Shown here piece by piece: positions 1-10,617 of a stretch of 32,846 nt of DNA. The DNA comes from Rhizophagus sp. LPA8_4_AMF. Its lineage: Eukaryota > Glomeromycota > Glomeromycetes > Glomerales > Glomeraceae. Position numbers and translations under genes: made by a program. The notes beneath the pieces were generated by a model that saw only the letters and a program-made list of their open reading frames with translations, had not been told where the DNA came from and did not search any database. Location: the NCBI GenBank assembly GCA_021464525.1, contig JADRCO010000479.1, forward strand, positions 1 to 32,846, given 5' to 3'. Every line of letters starts with the position of its first letter. The stretch's first letter is position 1.

Positions 1-748
1 AAAAAAAAGAAAGAGAGAGAACATTAGTAACGTTCCCAAATAAAAAAAAGAAACAAACACGCGAAAAAAATCAACCACCCACTCACCTTTGCAATGTTAA
101 AGTCCAGTTGGAGAGGGACGTTCCAGACGTTCCCAAATCAGAAAAACAAAAAAACGCGTTGCCGCGTTGGTATTGTTTATATCAAGATTGGTCGTTTGCG
201 TCACACAATGCAGTGACACGATGTGGTCACACAATTGTAAATTGGTTATTTATGTGGGTAGTCTAAACATAACGCCCACGTGATTGCAGTGTTTTTAAAT
301 ATTAGAATAACGTAAGATTTTAACTATCCCCCTCCCCCCTTTAATAATTACGTAATAAGTGTCACTCCCCTAATGACTTATAGCAATTTATAGCAAGTAT
401 ATTATAACAAAATATCATATTCATTTTTATTCGATTGTTTGGATGAAATATTTTTTGATTCAGTAAAATTAGACCCAATCACTATGGTCGGCTAAACTAG
501 TATAAAATTTGTATCGCATGTGATCTCCCTAAATTCCTGCCAGTTTCTTGATAGTTCTAGAAGTGTTCCCAGGAGCTGGTGAGTTTTTATAAATCACGAG
601 ATGATTGACCAATCAGATTTCACCTCTCTTGATCTATTGATATGATTGCTAAGTCATCGTTATTATTCGATTAAATCATTACATTGATCAATTAATTTAC
701 CTTGCAATGATCTCGATATTTCTCTATAAAATGGGCTTCCAGTCAACT
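1..748. other. AT-rich intergenic DNA
   Basis: No gene is visible. The stretch starts with A-rich low-complexity sequence and carries the short direct repeat AACGTTCCCAAAT (near 28 and 124). A TATAAAA-like box near 725 sits just upstream of the Myb/SANT-like remnant. A somewhat GC-richer patch at about 530-580 did not resolve into a convincing exon. Confidence 0.5.
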
Positions 749-936
749 ATGGAGTTCTCTGATACCCAACTTCACATTCTCATTGATGAGCAAAAACATA
801 GAAATGCGGAGTATCATGCTACTACAAATAAAAAGAAGCAATTTTTTTAAATAAATGGAAAAGTACAAATTATTTCACTGGAGAGGACTTGTGGTGCAGT
901 AAAGTCAAATCAAACAATTTCAAACATGAACTGTAA
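749..936 (+). pseudogene. Myb/SANT-like (trihelix-type) DNA-binding domain remnant
   Basis: An ATG at 749 opens 33 codons reading MEFSDTQLHILIDEQKHRN and then NKKKQFF before a stop at 848-850. A second frame at 871-933 reads YFTGEDLWCSKVKSNNFKHE before its own stop. Together they resemble the start and the middle of the single Myb/SANT-like domain common in Rhizophagus proteins, where an FxxxQLxxLIDERKxRN helix is followed by a FTGExxxxKF-type helix. The frame changes between the two parts and no long ORF follows, so this is most likely a decayed DNA-binding gene. A TATAAAA box lies about 25 bp upstream of the ATG. The family call comes from remembered motifs, with no alignment. Confidence 0.4.
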
Positions 937-1051
937 GAAGGCTGGCATACATGTTAAAAAATATGGGCGAATCTAACTATTCATAATTATGCACAGCTAA
1001 GAATTACTACAGCATATGTTATATGATCTGGGTAAAGTTTAATGTACATAA

Positions 1052-1215
1052 TCAATATATTATTGTGACTGCAAAAGTCTTTTGCTTGATCCTATCAACT
1101 CTCAACACATGCTTAATCATTCGCGCATTCCATTTCGGAATGTCAATTACTTGTCTCAATGTACTCACATCACACCGCCCACATATAGCATAAAAATCAC
1201 AAGCCTGATGCTTTT
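1052..1215 (-). pseudogene. orphan coding exon, Cys-rich, unknown family
   Basis: On the minus strand a TTTCAG acceptor at about 1216-1218 is followed by an open frame of 53 codons ending in TGA at 1052-1054. It contains HQACDFYAICGRCD, a Cys/His cluster that could bind a metal, then DIPKWNARMIKHVLRVDRIK, a basic amphipathic stretch. Its codon use and higher GC stand out from the surrounding AT-rich DNA. It lies downstream of the 1371-3434 gene on the same strand, but that gene already has a stop codon. It is therefore either a displaced exon of a broken gene or an alternative last exon. The function is unknown. Confidence 0.35.
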
Positions 1216-1370
1216 CTGAAATACAATAAATTTTTTTTATTTATTTTTCACCGTGTAATTAATATTTTGATATTATGCATGATATAAACAATTCATATAT
1301 ACGATTTTTTAGTATTGAAACAGATGGTGTACACTTTCTAAAAAAATAAAAACTAATGCATGGTATATTT

Positions 1371-3434
1371 TCAATCATCAAATTTCTTTTGTAGAAGTTC
1401 TTTCAAAGCCATGGGAATCTTTAGGACACTTCGAACTGATTTTTCTTTATAATGGTCAACTTTTAAATCGAGTTCTTGCATTAATGAAATTTGATTCATA
1501 ACTTCTTTCTGAGAATCACAGAAATTCTGTTAGCAACTCAAAGAATAATAAGAAATATGAATAATTTTACTTACGTGAAAAATACTCATAAGAAATAGAA
1601 TGTGCTTGTACTTTGCTCTAGCGTCAAATGAAAAAGGAAATAAAGCGGAACCTAATTCTGATGCAAGAAAGGAACCATCATTCAACATATTGAGAGAATA
1701 AAATGTGATTCGATATTCTAATACAGTGTAGAATCAGTAAGGTTAATTATTATTAATAAATAAATAGGAAATGCCTACCAATTACTTGAAAACTAAACAC
1801 TTTAATCCGTGTCGCAACCTCAACAGAAAGGTCAAGATGATCAAGTAAAATCGATATCAAATTCAGAATGTCTGTGTGCAATGATTTTTTCGTATCACCT
1901 GTGGTATGACGTTTTGTTGGCAACGACGGTGGACCCGAAACTTCCACGTGAAGAATTTCTTTATCATCCAGTAACCGGACCCCTTTCAGGATCGGTTGGA
2001 TTAATTAAGGAGCCCAATGGTGGAATCACAAATATGCATTTGTTGCTTACCTCTTATATCCACCTTGACAATCCCAGAATTGGTGGTCGATTTTGTTAAT
2101 TTACCTGCCGGAGAATGCGATTCTATCCAATCGATGCATATTTTTCCAAAGGTTGTTTCGTAAAATTTAAAGAGGGAAGAAATATTTTGTACGATGTATT
2201 TTCGTTCCCCAATTCTTCTTGACATATCGGGAAAGATATCAACTAAATTAAAGCTGGAATTAGGAAGCAAGGTTTAGTGCTAGCCATCTAAAAAATAACA
2301 ATGGTAAATAAAACTTACAAATCCATTAGAATTTTTTCGCAATACAGGCGAAAGTGATTTCCTTTGTCTTCTTTGATTTCTTGCATGATTGACATCTTAA
2401 ATTCATCTCTTTCTTTCTGTAAAATTGACAGCAAAGATAAGAACATCTTGAACGTCCAACATGTCAGTACGCGAAAACTTACTTTAAAAGCATTGTCTAG
2501 GTAGGCCTCTAGAGGTTTAGTCCATACAGGGGGTGCATCACTAAGAATTCGGTTGTGCTTCAAACAATTTTCCATGGCGTCAAGATAACTAATATACGAC
2601 AAAAATATCGAATTAACTTGCTCCAAATCAGATGCCCGTCATGAATATATGTACTCACCGAACAATCTCCACATCATGCATATTTCGCTTATTTGGAGTA
2701 GAAAGAAGTTTTCCTTTATTTGGAGGAGATCTGAGAGGTGGTGTCTCTGATCTGCCGGTTGGATTTTCATCGGTTGATTGCGATTCGCTAGAGTCTTTAT
2801 TATCGTCCAAGTCTTCATCACTGTCGAATAATTTCACTTTCTTAGTCTTTCGCCTTGCGCTTGCACTTTTTTTAGATGAATCTGGGTTCTGCTTTCCAAG
2901 TGTTTGAGTATTAAATGTAGAATTAAATTGATTATGTACTTCGAAGTTCGTTTTGACTATGTTTTGTCACCGTTACGCTCTGTTTATATATATTGAATAA
3001 AATACTAACTTACCCTCTTCCGATCATCACCATTATCGATGCCATTGTCTAATCGAGCATGAAATGAACCATGAGTCTCCCGCTTTCTTTTTTTTATCTT
3101 ATCCTATTATTTCGATGTGACCTTTTGTCAGTATATACTTAAGTTTCTTCAGCCCGATAAAAAAACATACATTAATTTTTTTATTCTTCTTCCAATCCAC
3201 ATATTGCTCCCAGTCATCATTATAGTCGTTATTATCATATTTTCTCTTTATATCCAACAATTTCTCCGAAGTGGAATCATCTTGTAATGCACTCTCCAAT
3301 CGTAAAATATAATCGTGATATCCGGAAGATTTCTTACGATAATTAAATTCTCTAAAGAAGTTCATCGGACGGGGATCTGGATTATACTTCAAGAAGTTGG
3401 TTTGCTCTTCGCGAATCTCTATTGTTCTTGTCAT
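1371..3434 (-). CDS. lineage-specific nuclear-type protein, 9 exons, 489 aa, conserved C-terminal domain
   Basis: Hand-assembled exons (minus strand): 3434-3171, 3097-3014, 2888-2659, 2588-2483, 2416-2319, 2253-2051, 1982-1779, 1717-1575, 1508-1371. All phases agree and give 489 aa. Residues 1-88 are charged and start MTRTIEIREEQTNFLKY. Residues 89-192 are basic/acidic and Ser-rich, with ARRKTKKVKLFDSDEDLDD and several S/T-P sites, suggesting nuclear localisation and a disordered linker. Residues 193-489 form a compact domain containing VKVDIR (324-328), HVEVSGPP (340-347), FQVIG, SELGSALFPFSFDARAKYK and a helical C-terminus. I recall this domain from a large unnamed Rhizophagus family. D326 followed by E342 faintly recalls the acidic residues of PD-(D/E)XK nucleases, but the lysine position is Ser, so nuclease activity is speculative. 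The acceptor of exon 3 could equally be at 2891, adding one Gln. The gene looks intact. Confidence 0.8.
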
Positions 3435-3520
3435 TTCTACTTATTTTGTTACGGTAACATCTAGGGGAACTAACTACTAAGACGCGACGCGCATTCACGT
3501 GATACTGTCACACAAATCAC

Positions 3521-3530
3521 TATATAAAAT
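3521..3530 (-). promoter_or_regulatory. candidate TATA box of the 1371-3434 gene
   Basis: Read on the minus strand this is ATTTTATATA, about 90 bp upstream of the ATG at 3434. A CACGTG hexamer and a GC-richer patch lie between it and the start codon. Position and sequence fit a core promoter; no transcript evidence is available. Confidence 0.35.
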
Positions 3531-4583
3531 GAATAGATGAATATATTTGCGCTTAGACTAGATAAATAAATATATTTTTCTTTAAGTGTAGCTGGTTTAC
3601 TCGAGCAGAAAAAACCGAGGTTACTCACTTGTATTCTGCGGATATTTCCCTGCGCAAGCGTCTGCTAGGTATTAAGTTGAAGGTCGGGAAAAAACTGAGG
3701 TTATTCATCATGGATAAGCGGGGACTTTATTAGTCCGTCCGTAAATGAGTGCGCTCGACCAGATGGTACGCTTCAACACTGGCTACACTTTGTTTCAGTG
3801 ATAGTGTGCTACTTTGACTTCTTACTATATACTTTCACATATTAACGAAAACCCTACGCTCCGGGAGTATTTTTTTTCGTTTGCTATCTCAATTCCTAAT
3901 TTTATTTAAAATTTTAATTAACAAAAGCCCAATATGGGCGAAATTTTATATTAGATATAATAATTATAGAGAAATATATATGACATGCTTTCAAGGGAGG
4001 GAGTACGCGGATCCTAAACAATGCGAGTCCCTGCGTCATATTATTTCTTTGCTCTCTCAAGTTTTCGAAAAATATTTATAACTAATTTATTTCTATACCT
4101 ATTGCATTCTCATATCAATATTCTTTTTCTACACTAGATTTCCGAAATAAATTATCCCACCCATGTCTACAGGATTTTTGTCTATCTATAACACTATCAC
4201 TCGCATAGACTTTGTAAAAGATTATTTCCCGTAAGAGAACTTCGCTGAGATCAAGTAATTTCGAGACTACAGCATGAATTCGGGGAATTAGCAATTGGGA
4301 TAAATAAGAAATGCAATATTTCCGATTCAAGCGTACCACTATTCATTTTCACAACATTCCAATCCACCTTATATTCATGAAATTCGATTTTTTTTATCGC
4401 AAGTACGATTCTGCGCCGAAAGGATCCTTTAAAGGTTTATACATATAATTTTTTTTTTATATAACACAATCATATAATAAATACTAAATATGATCTTAAA
4501 TTATTCATCCTGAATACGCAAATTTCTCCGATGACACATACAGCAATACCACGGTTTGTTATTTACGTAATTGGCTAATCGGT
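3531..4583. other. intergenic DNA with a GC-rich island and possible gene debris
   Basis: A GC-richer patch at about 3600-3800 carries an imperfect direct repeat, AAAAAACCGAGGTTACTCA near 3609 and AAAAAACTGAGGTTATTCA near 3693. Short coding-like frames follow: plus strand 3981-4081 reads MTCFQGREYADPKQCESL, and minus strand 4115-4336 reads VRLNRKYCISYLSQLLIPRI and onward to a stop. Their amino-acid composition is protein-like, but no splice-consistent gene could be assembled. They are best taken as fragments of decayed genes of unknown family. No tRNA is visible. Confidence 0.35.
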
Positions 4584-4820
4584 TATATAAATACAACGAA
4601 GAAATAAAATAAAATGTCTCATCCATATTTTTTTTTCAACATCAAACAAAGGATCGATGAAGGTACACATAATAATCTACAACAGCAGGATGCGGGACTG
4701 CTGGAACTTTCAAGAAAAACTTATGTCAAGAAAAGTGGTTCTTCACCGTTTCAACATATTAATTGCTTGAAATTAAATATAAATGTGGAACGAAATTTAC
4801 CGATCTACATAATAGAATAA
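4584..4820 (+). CDS. small hypothetical ORF with TATA box, 68 aa
   Basis: A consensus-like TATATAAATA (4584-4593) precedes an ATG at 4614, which opens a 68-codon frame starting MSHPYFFFNIKQRIDEG. The protein is polar and mixed in charge, with no signal peptide, membrane span or known motif. A GTACAC after codon 17 and an ACAG soon afterwards could mark a tiny intron, but this is not needed to keep the frame open. It could be a small real gene or the first exon of a decayed one. The TATA box so close to the ATG is the main argument for expression. Confidence 0.25.
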
Positions 4821-5467
4821 AAAAACCGCTTTAGGAAACGTCAGATAAGCCACAAAATTTCACATGATTTATGCATAGACGAAAAAAAAAAAATCTTCAG
4901 AATTTTTACTTCTGGGGAATTCCAGATTCCAAATTATCAAAGTCTTAACCATGAAAAGGTAAATATATACAAAACAAATTTTTCAAATATCTTAAATACT
5001 TTTAGATGTTTCAAAGTACACTCTGACATTAACAATGCTTTGTTCTGTTCAAGTAGGTTATATATCTAATTTCTTTATGGAATCCATCATAACATGAAAA
5101 GAACATAATGTATATTCTCAAGAAGTTTTCCTGCTAAAATTAAAAGTTGCCTTAGCTGTTAGTATTTTATTTATTGATATTATATTTTAACAGTAAAAAG
5201 TGTTTTCAAAAACCTTCAAAAATAGCAAGACTAACATTCTCCCAAATTTTATACTGTATATTTATCACTGTTGGCCCTTGAAGCTTTTATTTGTCATTTG
5301 TCCAAAGCGAAGAAGAATTTAAGTCTTTGTTTAGAATTATTATCTGATAATTAACAAACCTATATCTTTAGATTTCATTACCAATTGGGTTAATCTCATT
5401 AAATTTATTGAAGTATTATATCCGTGTTGGCTAACTTGGCTTACGCTACCGAGTACAGTAACCTTAA
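4821..5467. other. AT-rich intergenic DNA
   Basis: No gene, repeat or RNA could be supported here on either strand. The composition is uniformly AT-rich with short homopolymer runs. Confidence 0.4.
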
Positions 5468-5709
5468 ATGATGCCACCTGCTTCGGAAAATTATCATGAT
5501 GAACGAAACTCTAAAAGAAAGGATTAATTCGGGATTCACACAGATTGCAACTATGAATATAATATTTGAGGCTAAACTCGATCTCATTAATAAATAAATG
5601 GAATTTCTTGTTCGATAAAGTAGAAAGAAGAATCAGTGTAATAAATGAAAAATACGATACCTTAGAAAACAAAGTTTTTGCATCTTCTCAATTTAAAAGA
5701 GTTTTTGAG
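5468..5709 (+). pseudogene. coiled-coil protein remnant, frame-shifted
   Basis: Three successive frames look coding. The first opens at 5468 or 5471 with MPPASENYHDE. The second continues with NETLKERINSGFTQIATMN and FEAKLDLINK to a stop. The third reads NFLFDKVERRISVINEKYD and TLENKVFASSQFKRVFE up to a GTAAGA donor at 5710. Heptad-like spacing of Leu, Ile and Val suggests a coiled coil. The pieces join smoothly in sense but only by changing frame twice, so this is probably a decayed host gene. A later frame near 6004-6084 (MLVKDHEPEMLVMLLPKY, then a stop) could be a downstream exon of the same gene. The family is unknown. Confidence 0.4.
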
Positions 5710-6478
5710 GTAAGACCTTGTCATATTTTTCCACATGAAAATATTTTTTTTTTTTTGATTAATATAAAATTATGTCAATTACAGGTTTAGAGCTATCATA
5801 TTTATATTGTAATACTCGTACTCGTCAAATTTACGTTGTTTAGATCTTATCAGTTTTTCATCCATTATCAGTAAAAGTTATTTCTTTGTACAAATTGCAT
5901 AACTGACACTTATTGCTTTATTGCTTAATAATAATAAAATTTAATCTGGTCTCTTGCTAAGCTGTGTATTTACACATTTTTATTTTTCCGATACACATTT
6001 GCATGTGTCATATGTTGGTTAAAGATCACGAGCCCGAGATGCTAGTCATGCTACTGCCCAAGTACTATATGTATAGAAAGTAATACAGTATACGAGAATT
6101 TATATAAATGTATATAAAGTTTGCCAATCGAAATATGTCTAAAAAGAATTCTCCATCTTTTTACATCATCATTCTTATTGAAAAGTACTGTATTTTGAAA
6201 TATTTTGATCATTAACGAAGAAATGCTGAATGTACCTTGAAATTTCTATTTCGACACTTTTATCTTAAATTTACTATTTTATTTTTATTAAAGAAGAATC
6301 GTCGAATTGACTGATTACATGTAGACTACGAAGAACGAGCAAATTTACTATCATACACGTGAGAGAAACATTTATTATCACGTGAAAATTATGAAAGTGC
6401 GCGCAAAAATCTTTTCTCAACATAATGTTTGTGAAAATTATTTCGCAAGTATTTTTCTTCCTTTTTTTTAACCTCAAA
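5710..6478. other. intergenic DNA
   Basis: Apart from the possible exon near 6004-6084 described with the neighbouring remnant, nothing convincing is visible. A minus-strand open frame at 6274-6501 is Lys/Phe/Ile-rich and has the composition expected from AT-rich noncoding DNA. Two CACGTG hexamers lie near 6356 and 6380. Confidence 0.35.
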
Positions 6479-6820
6479 TTACAAATAGAGTAAAAGGTCA
6501 CGGGTCATGAATTTCGCGAAGACTATCAGTAACCCTGCTTCCAATTTTAACAAAGTTATAAATGTTTTGATAGAAAAATGTACCCTCCTTGTTAACGGCC
6601 TACCTTCCCGAGTTACTAATGAAAAAAAGATATACTTATGATTCAGTTTTGAATAACAGCGTACAAATTCATTGAATTTGGCATTCGTTTCAATTGGCAT
6701 TGAACTGCAATGCGGTTGATCGTTGAAAATCATATCAAGATTATCATAATAAACCAAAACCGAGTTAGTATTTTTTTTTTTCAGAAAAAATAAAAAATTT
6801 GAAATTTTACTTTGATTCAT
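6479..6820 (-). CDS. hypothetical ORF or exon, about 113 aa
   Basis: From the first ATG (6820) the frame starts MNQSKISNFLFF and includes SVLVYYDNLDMIFNDQPH and NAKFNEFVRCYSKLNHKY, then SLVTREG directly before a GTAGGC that would serve as a splice donor at about 6600. If that donor is used, only the first 74 or so residues are coding and a further exon lies downstream. No motif is recognised. The part before the donor has a more protein-like composition than the part after it. It may be a small gene, an exon or chance. Confidence 0.22.
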   Translation of the reverse strand: MNQSKISNFLFFLKKKNTNSVLVYYDNLDMIFNDQPHCSSMPIETNAKFNEFVRCYSKLNHKYIFFSLVTREGRPLTRRVHFSIKTFITLLKLEAGLLIVFAKFMTRDLLLYL

Positions 6821-6835
6821 ACTTTCACCGTTCAA

Positions 6836-7263
6836 TTATAATAAAAGTTTTCCTTCACGTAATAAAATCTGTTACATTTATAATTATTGAGAAAGATATG
6901 TTAAAATGGTTATACCACGTTGAAAATTAAAATTAATACTACTGATTTCCAATTATGAGCAAACAATGAATTTTCTAAATTCTGCGGCTCGTATCACCAT
7001 TTTGTCATAATTACATCATGCTTTAATTCTGGCTCTAATTTTTTACCCTTTTTAAGAATAACTAAAAAGGAATACCAGTGTGACTTTTGTGATTTAACTA
7101 AAAATATTTCAATAATAAAAAAATTTAACGACAATCGATCAATGATTTACTGTATATAATTTTAAATAACGTAATTTGTAACACACTCAATATTCGAGAA
7201 AAGTTTAAAGACAATTATGTTCCAATTCACTGCGCATCCTGTGGCGGTATTAAGAGACTTGAC
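6836..7263. other. intergenic DNA upstream of the oxidase gene
   Basis: AT-rich sequence without supported genes. It ends at the candidate core promoter of the flavoprotein oxidase gene. Confidence 0.4.
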
Positions 7264-7271
7264 TATAAATA
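7264..7271 (+). promoter_or_regulatory. TATA box of the oxidase gene
   Basis: TATAAATA lies 118 bp upstream of the start codon at 7389, a spacing that leaves room for a short 5' leader containing the small upstream ORF at 7336-7368. Confidence 0.45.
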
Positions 7272-7335
7272 GTTCGTCATTCATCAATAATTTGTCCCAC
7301 ATTCTAAAAGTTATAGACAATAGGGTAAAGAGAAA

Positions 7336-7368
7336 ATGAAAACTATCGCTCTTTTTTTTTTCTTCTAA
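7336..7368 (+). promoter_or_regulatory. upstream ORF in the oxidase leader
   Basis: A ten-codon frame, MKTIALFFFF and stop, starts 53 bp before the main ATG in a different frame. If transcription starts near the TATA box it would be in the leader and could reduce translation of the oxidase. It could also be accidental, since it is mostly a T-run. Confidence 0.25.
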
Positions 7369-7388
7369 AAAAAAAAATTTGATGACAA

Positions 7389-9574
7389 ATGGCTGGTCTT
7401 AATATAATTAATTTTTTTAATTCATTTCGTAAAGTAAGTAATATGGTAAACTAATGTTATATTTTATTAATTAATGCTAATAATTAAATTTCGTTTCTTT
7501 CTTTTTGACATAATAGAAAGATAATTCTTCAATTAATCAAAAATATAATAATGAAGCAAGAAAAATTTATGATGGACCAAAATTTTGGGAATTATCGGAA
7601 GTTTATGAAAAAAATGAGAATATTAAAAAGAAATTAGGTATATCATACATAATATATATATATATATTCTATGTCAATTAATATCGATAAAAACAAACTT
7701 TAATTCAATTTTTTCTTTTTTTATTTGAATTAATAAATGGTAGAGAAATTGGTTAAGAAGATTAATCAAAGTCTCGCTGATGAATATATGGATAAAGATC
7801 ATGCCGGACCTCAAATAGGTTTTTTTTTTCTTATTTTTTTTTTTCTATAGGGGTTCATCACGTCACAGTATTTTTCTCAAAATTTTTTTTTTTTGTATTT
7901 AGAGGTAGTAACGAATAAGCTTGGTAATATAACAATACACGCTGATGTTGAAGTGATTTCATCGTTAGATGGACTTGTAAAGATTATGAAAGCTTCCGTT
8001 AATGAAAAAAAACATGTTAAAGCTGTAGGATGTTTCGAAGCGTTCAAGTAACTTTTTTTTTTTTCCTTTAATATTAAACATTCTAATATATATAATAATA
8101 ATTAATATTAATTCATATATAGTCGAATTGCCGAAACTGATGGATTTCTTCTTTATACCAAAAATTATCGTGGAATTATTAAAGCAAATTCAGAATTATT
8201 AAAAGATGAATTTAAAAATAATAATATTTATTATAATGTACGATGTGGAACTACATTACGTGAAATTATATCAGAATTAAAGAAAGATGATAGAGCTTTA
8301 TTTAATTTACCTGGATATGATGGACAATCAATTGTTGGATGTAATGCAACATCTACACATGGAAGTGGAATTACTCTTGAACCTTTAGCTTCACTTATAG
8401 TTACGGTTGATCTTGTTGCACCAGGTGGAAAAATTTACAAAATTGAACCAACAAATGGAATTACAAATCCTGATTTATTCTTAAACCGATATCCACATAT
8501 TCAATTGATACAAGATGACGAAACATTCAATGCTAGTGTGGTAAACTTAGGAGCATTAGGAGTCGTATATCAAGTAACTATTAGTACAGTACCATATTAT
8601 AAAGTGATTTCAATTAGAGAAGAAACAACTTGGGAAGAAGTTAAACTCATCTTATCAAAAAAACCTTATAATGAAAATGATATTTTAAAATATCGTAATG
8701 CAGAAATATGGATAAGTCCTTATACACCTTACGCTCTTATTACAAAGAGAAATATTGCTACAAAAGAAGACGAACAAAATTATCCAAAATTACAACAAAA
8801 TCATCCTAAATTACAACAAAATCATTGGACAAAAGAATTTTTAGATTATCCAATTATTAAGGATATCGCTAATAAATTAAGTGCTGATGGAGGACATATA
8901 TTATTCTTATTATTAAATTTATTTCCAAACACTGTTCCTTTATTAATTGAAACAGCTTTAAAAACTCAATATAATGAAATTCCTGCGGTTGATGATTATA
9001 ATAATATTTATTTGATTGGATTATTTAATAATTTTAAAGCTGTCGCAGCAGAATTTTCATTTTCAATGAAAGATGATAATCATATTAAAGCTATTGATGA
9101 ATTAAAAAAGACATTACAAGAAATAAGAAATAAATTTAATTATAATATTAATGGTCCTATTTCCGTAAGGTTTACTGCTGCTTCCTCTCAATATATGTCT
9201 ATGGCTCATAATACAAATGGTGAACCAAGATGTTTTGCTGAAATGCCATTACTAGTATATGTAAGTATTGAATATTATTACATATATATTTGTAACTTTT
9301 TAATAATTTAATCGTTCCTTTTCGTATTTTTTAGGATACAAAGATTGATTATTATAAACATGTTTATAAACCATTATTTGGGGTAGCATTAAAATATAAT
9401 GCGAGATTTCATTGGGGTCAACATTTAGATTCAGATTTAGATCAAACTTATCTTTATAATGCCTTTGATAAAAATGCTATTGAATTATTTCTTAAACAAG
9501 TTTCTAAATTTGATTCTCTAGGTTTAATGACTAATAATTTTTTAACAAAATTTGGTCTTATCCCTAAGCAATAA
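7389..9574 (+). CDS. FAD-binding oxidase, D-arabinono-1,4-lactone / L-gulonolactone oxidase family, 587 aa
   Basis: Exons 7389-7433, 7517-7637, 7744-7818, 7903-8047, 8123-9260 and 9335-9574 join in phase to 587 aa. The FAD-binding half is shown by [12 protein letters not shown] followed by [10 protein letters not shown] (about residues 190-211), equivalent to the QSIxGxxxTxTHGSG motif of vanillyl-alcohol-oxidase-type flavoproteins. It is followed by [17 protein letters not shown]. The C-terminal cap has RFHWGQ (533-538), matching the HWxK/HWG signature of aldonolactone oxidases. Known enzymes of the family make erythroascorbate or ascorbate from aldonolactones and form H2O2. The region where relatives carry the covalent flavin His (GSGHS-type) reads VGCFEAFN (122-129) and lacks it, so FAD may be non-covalent or activity altered. 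The first exon is chosen because the only in-frame upstream ATG gives a clean GTAAGT donor. No signal peptide or clear membrane span is seen. Confidence 0.85.
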
Positions 9575-10617
9575 TTTTTAATAATGTTACCACATTCGTA
9601 GTAAATTTTTAGTTTTAGACTAGACGTGATTTATTTTTTCGATTATTCTTATTAGTTATAATATAACCTCTTTTTTAGAAAAAGAAAAATTCGTAAGGTT
9701 TTTTCTCTTGTATTTTACAAATGTTTATTGTGGAAAAACAATTACTATGAAAGTGTTTTAACGTCTTACATCCACTTAAAATATAAAAAAAATTATTTTG
9801 GATGCAATATTTTGAAATTTCGTAATTTCGAGGAGGTTTTGAAAAATATAAAGAAATTTTAAGCGTTAGTAAGACATCAAAAGTTCATCGGTCATTTCAT
9901 ATAATAGAAATTTTGATATCTGATCACATATCATAAAAATTAAAATTTTCTCTTCACTTCACAAGTTTTTTAAATAAATACAATTCTAATATTTACATAA
10001 TAAATTAATAAATAAATCTTTTTTGACGAAGATAAATTACACTCGCACCTTTCTTTTTCATTTTCGTTATTTCCGTATTCATGATCATTTCTCCTTACTC
10101 AAACGTCAAGAAATTCACACATAATAATAATAGCAATCAAGGCTTACTGCTATATGTTTCGGGACAATATGGTATATCAAGACATTTTTTTGTTGTATCT
10201 TTTTATCAGTTATAATTGATCGTAATATAAATTTATTTTTTAGATTGAGATAGTAATAAATTATAAAGTGAGTTAGAAATTATTCAAATCAATGAGAATT
10301 AGATATTGCTAAATGTAGTTTGAAAAATAAGTTAATACTGTATTTATTATATTCCGTAAATAAAATTTAATTTTATACAATAATATTAATATTGTAAATT
10401 ATAGCGTAAAAAAAATAATTGAAATTGAATAAAACAAACAAATTTGCAAGCTTTAAACTTAAAATTCTAGCATATTTTCTAAAAATAACGGAAAAATAAA
10501 CGGTTCAATGTTCTTCGTTCCCGAAAAGGAAGTTTCGAATTATAGAATATATACTTGGAGAAGATGAACTGTAATATAAATGATTAAACAATTATTAATT
10601 AACAAATTTAATATAAT
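9575..10617. other. convergent intergenic region
   Basis: This stretch lies between the 3' ends of the oxidase gene (plus) and the kinase gene (minus), so it should hold both transcription terminators. It is AT-rich with several AATAAA-type hexamers, none of which can be assigned with confidence. No gene is seen. Confidence 0.45.

Noticed and set aside
2632-2907. 91-aa plus-strand frame
   Set aside because: It is the antisense shadow of exon 3 of the 1371-3434 gene.
3600-3800. GC-rich island as a possible tRNA or small RNA
   Set aside because: No cloverleaf, A box plus B box pair or other RNA signature could be drawn.
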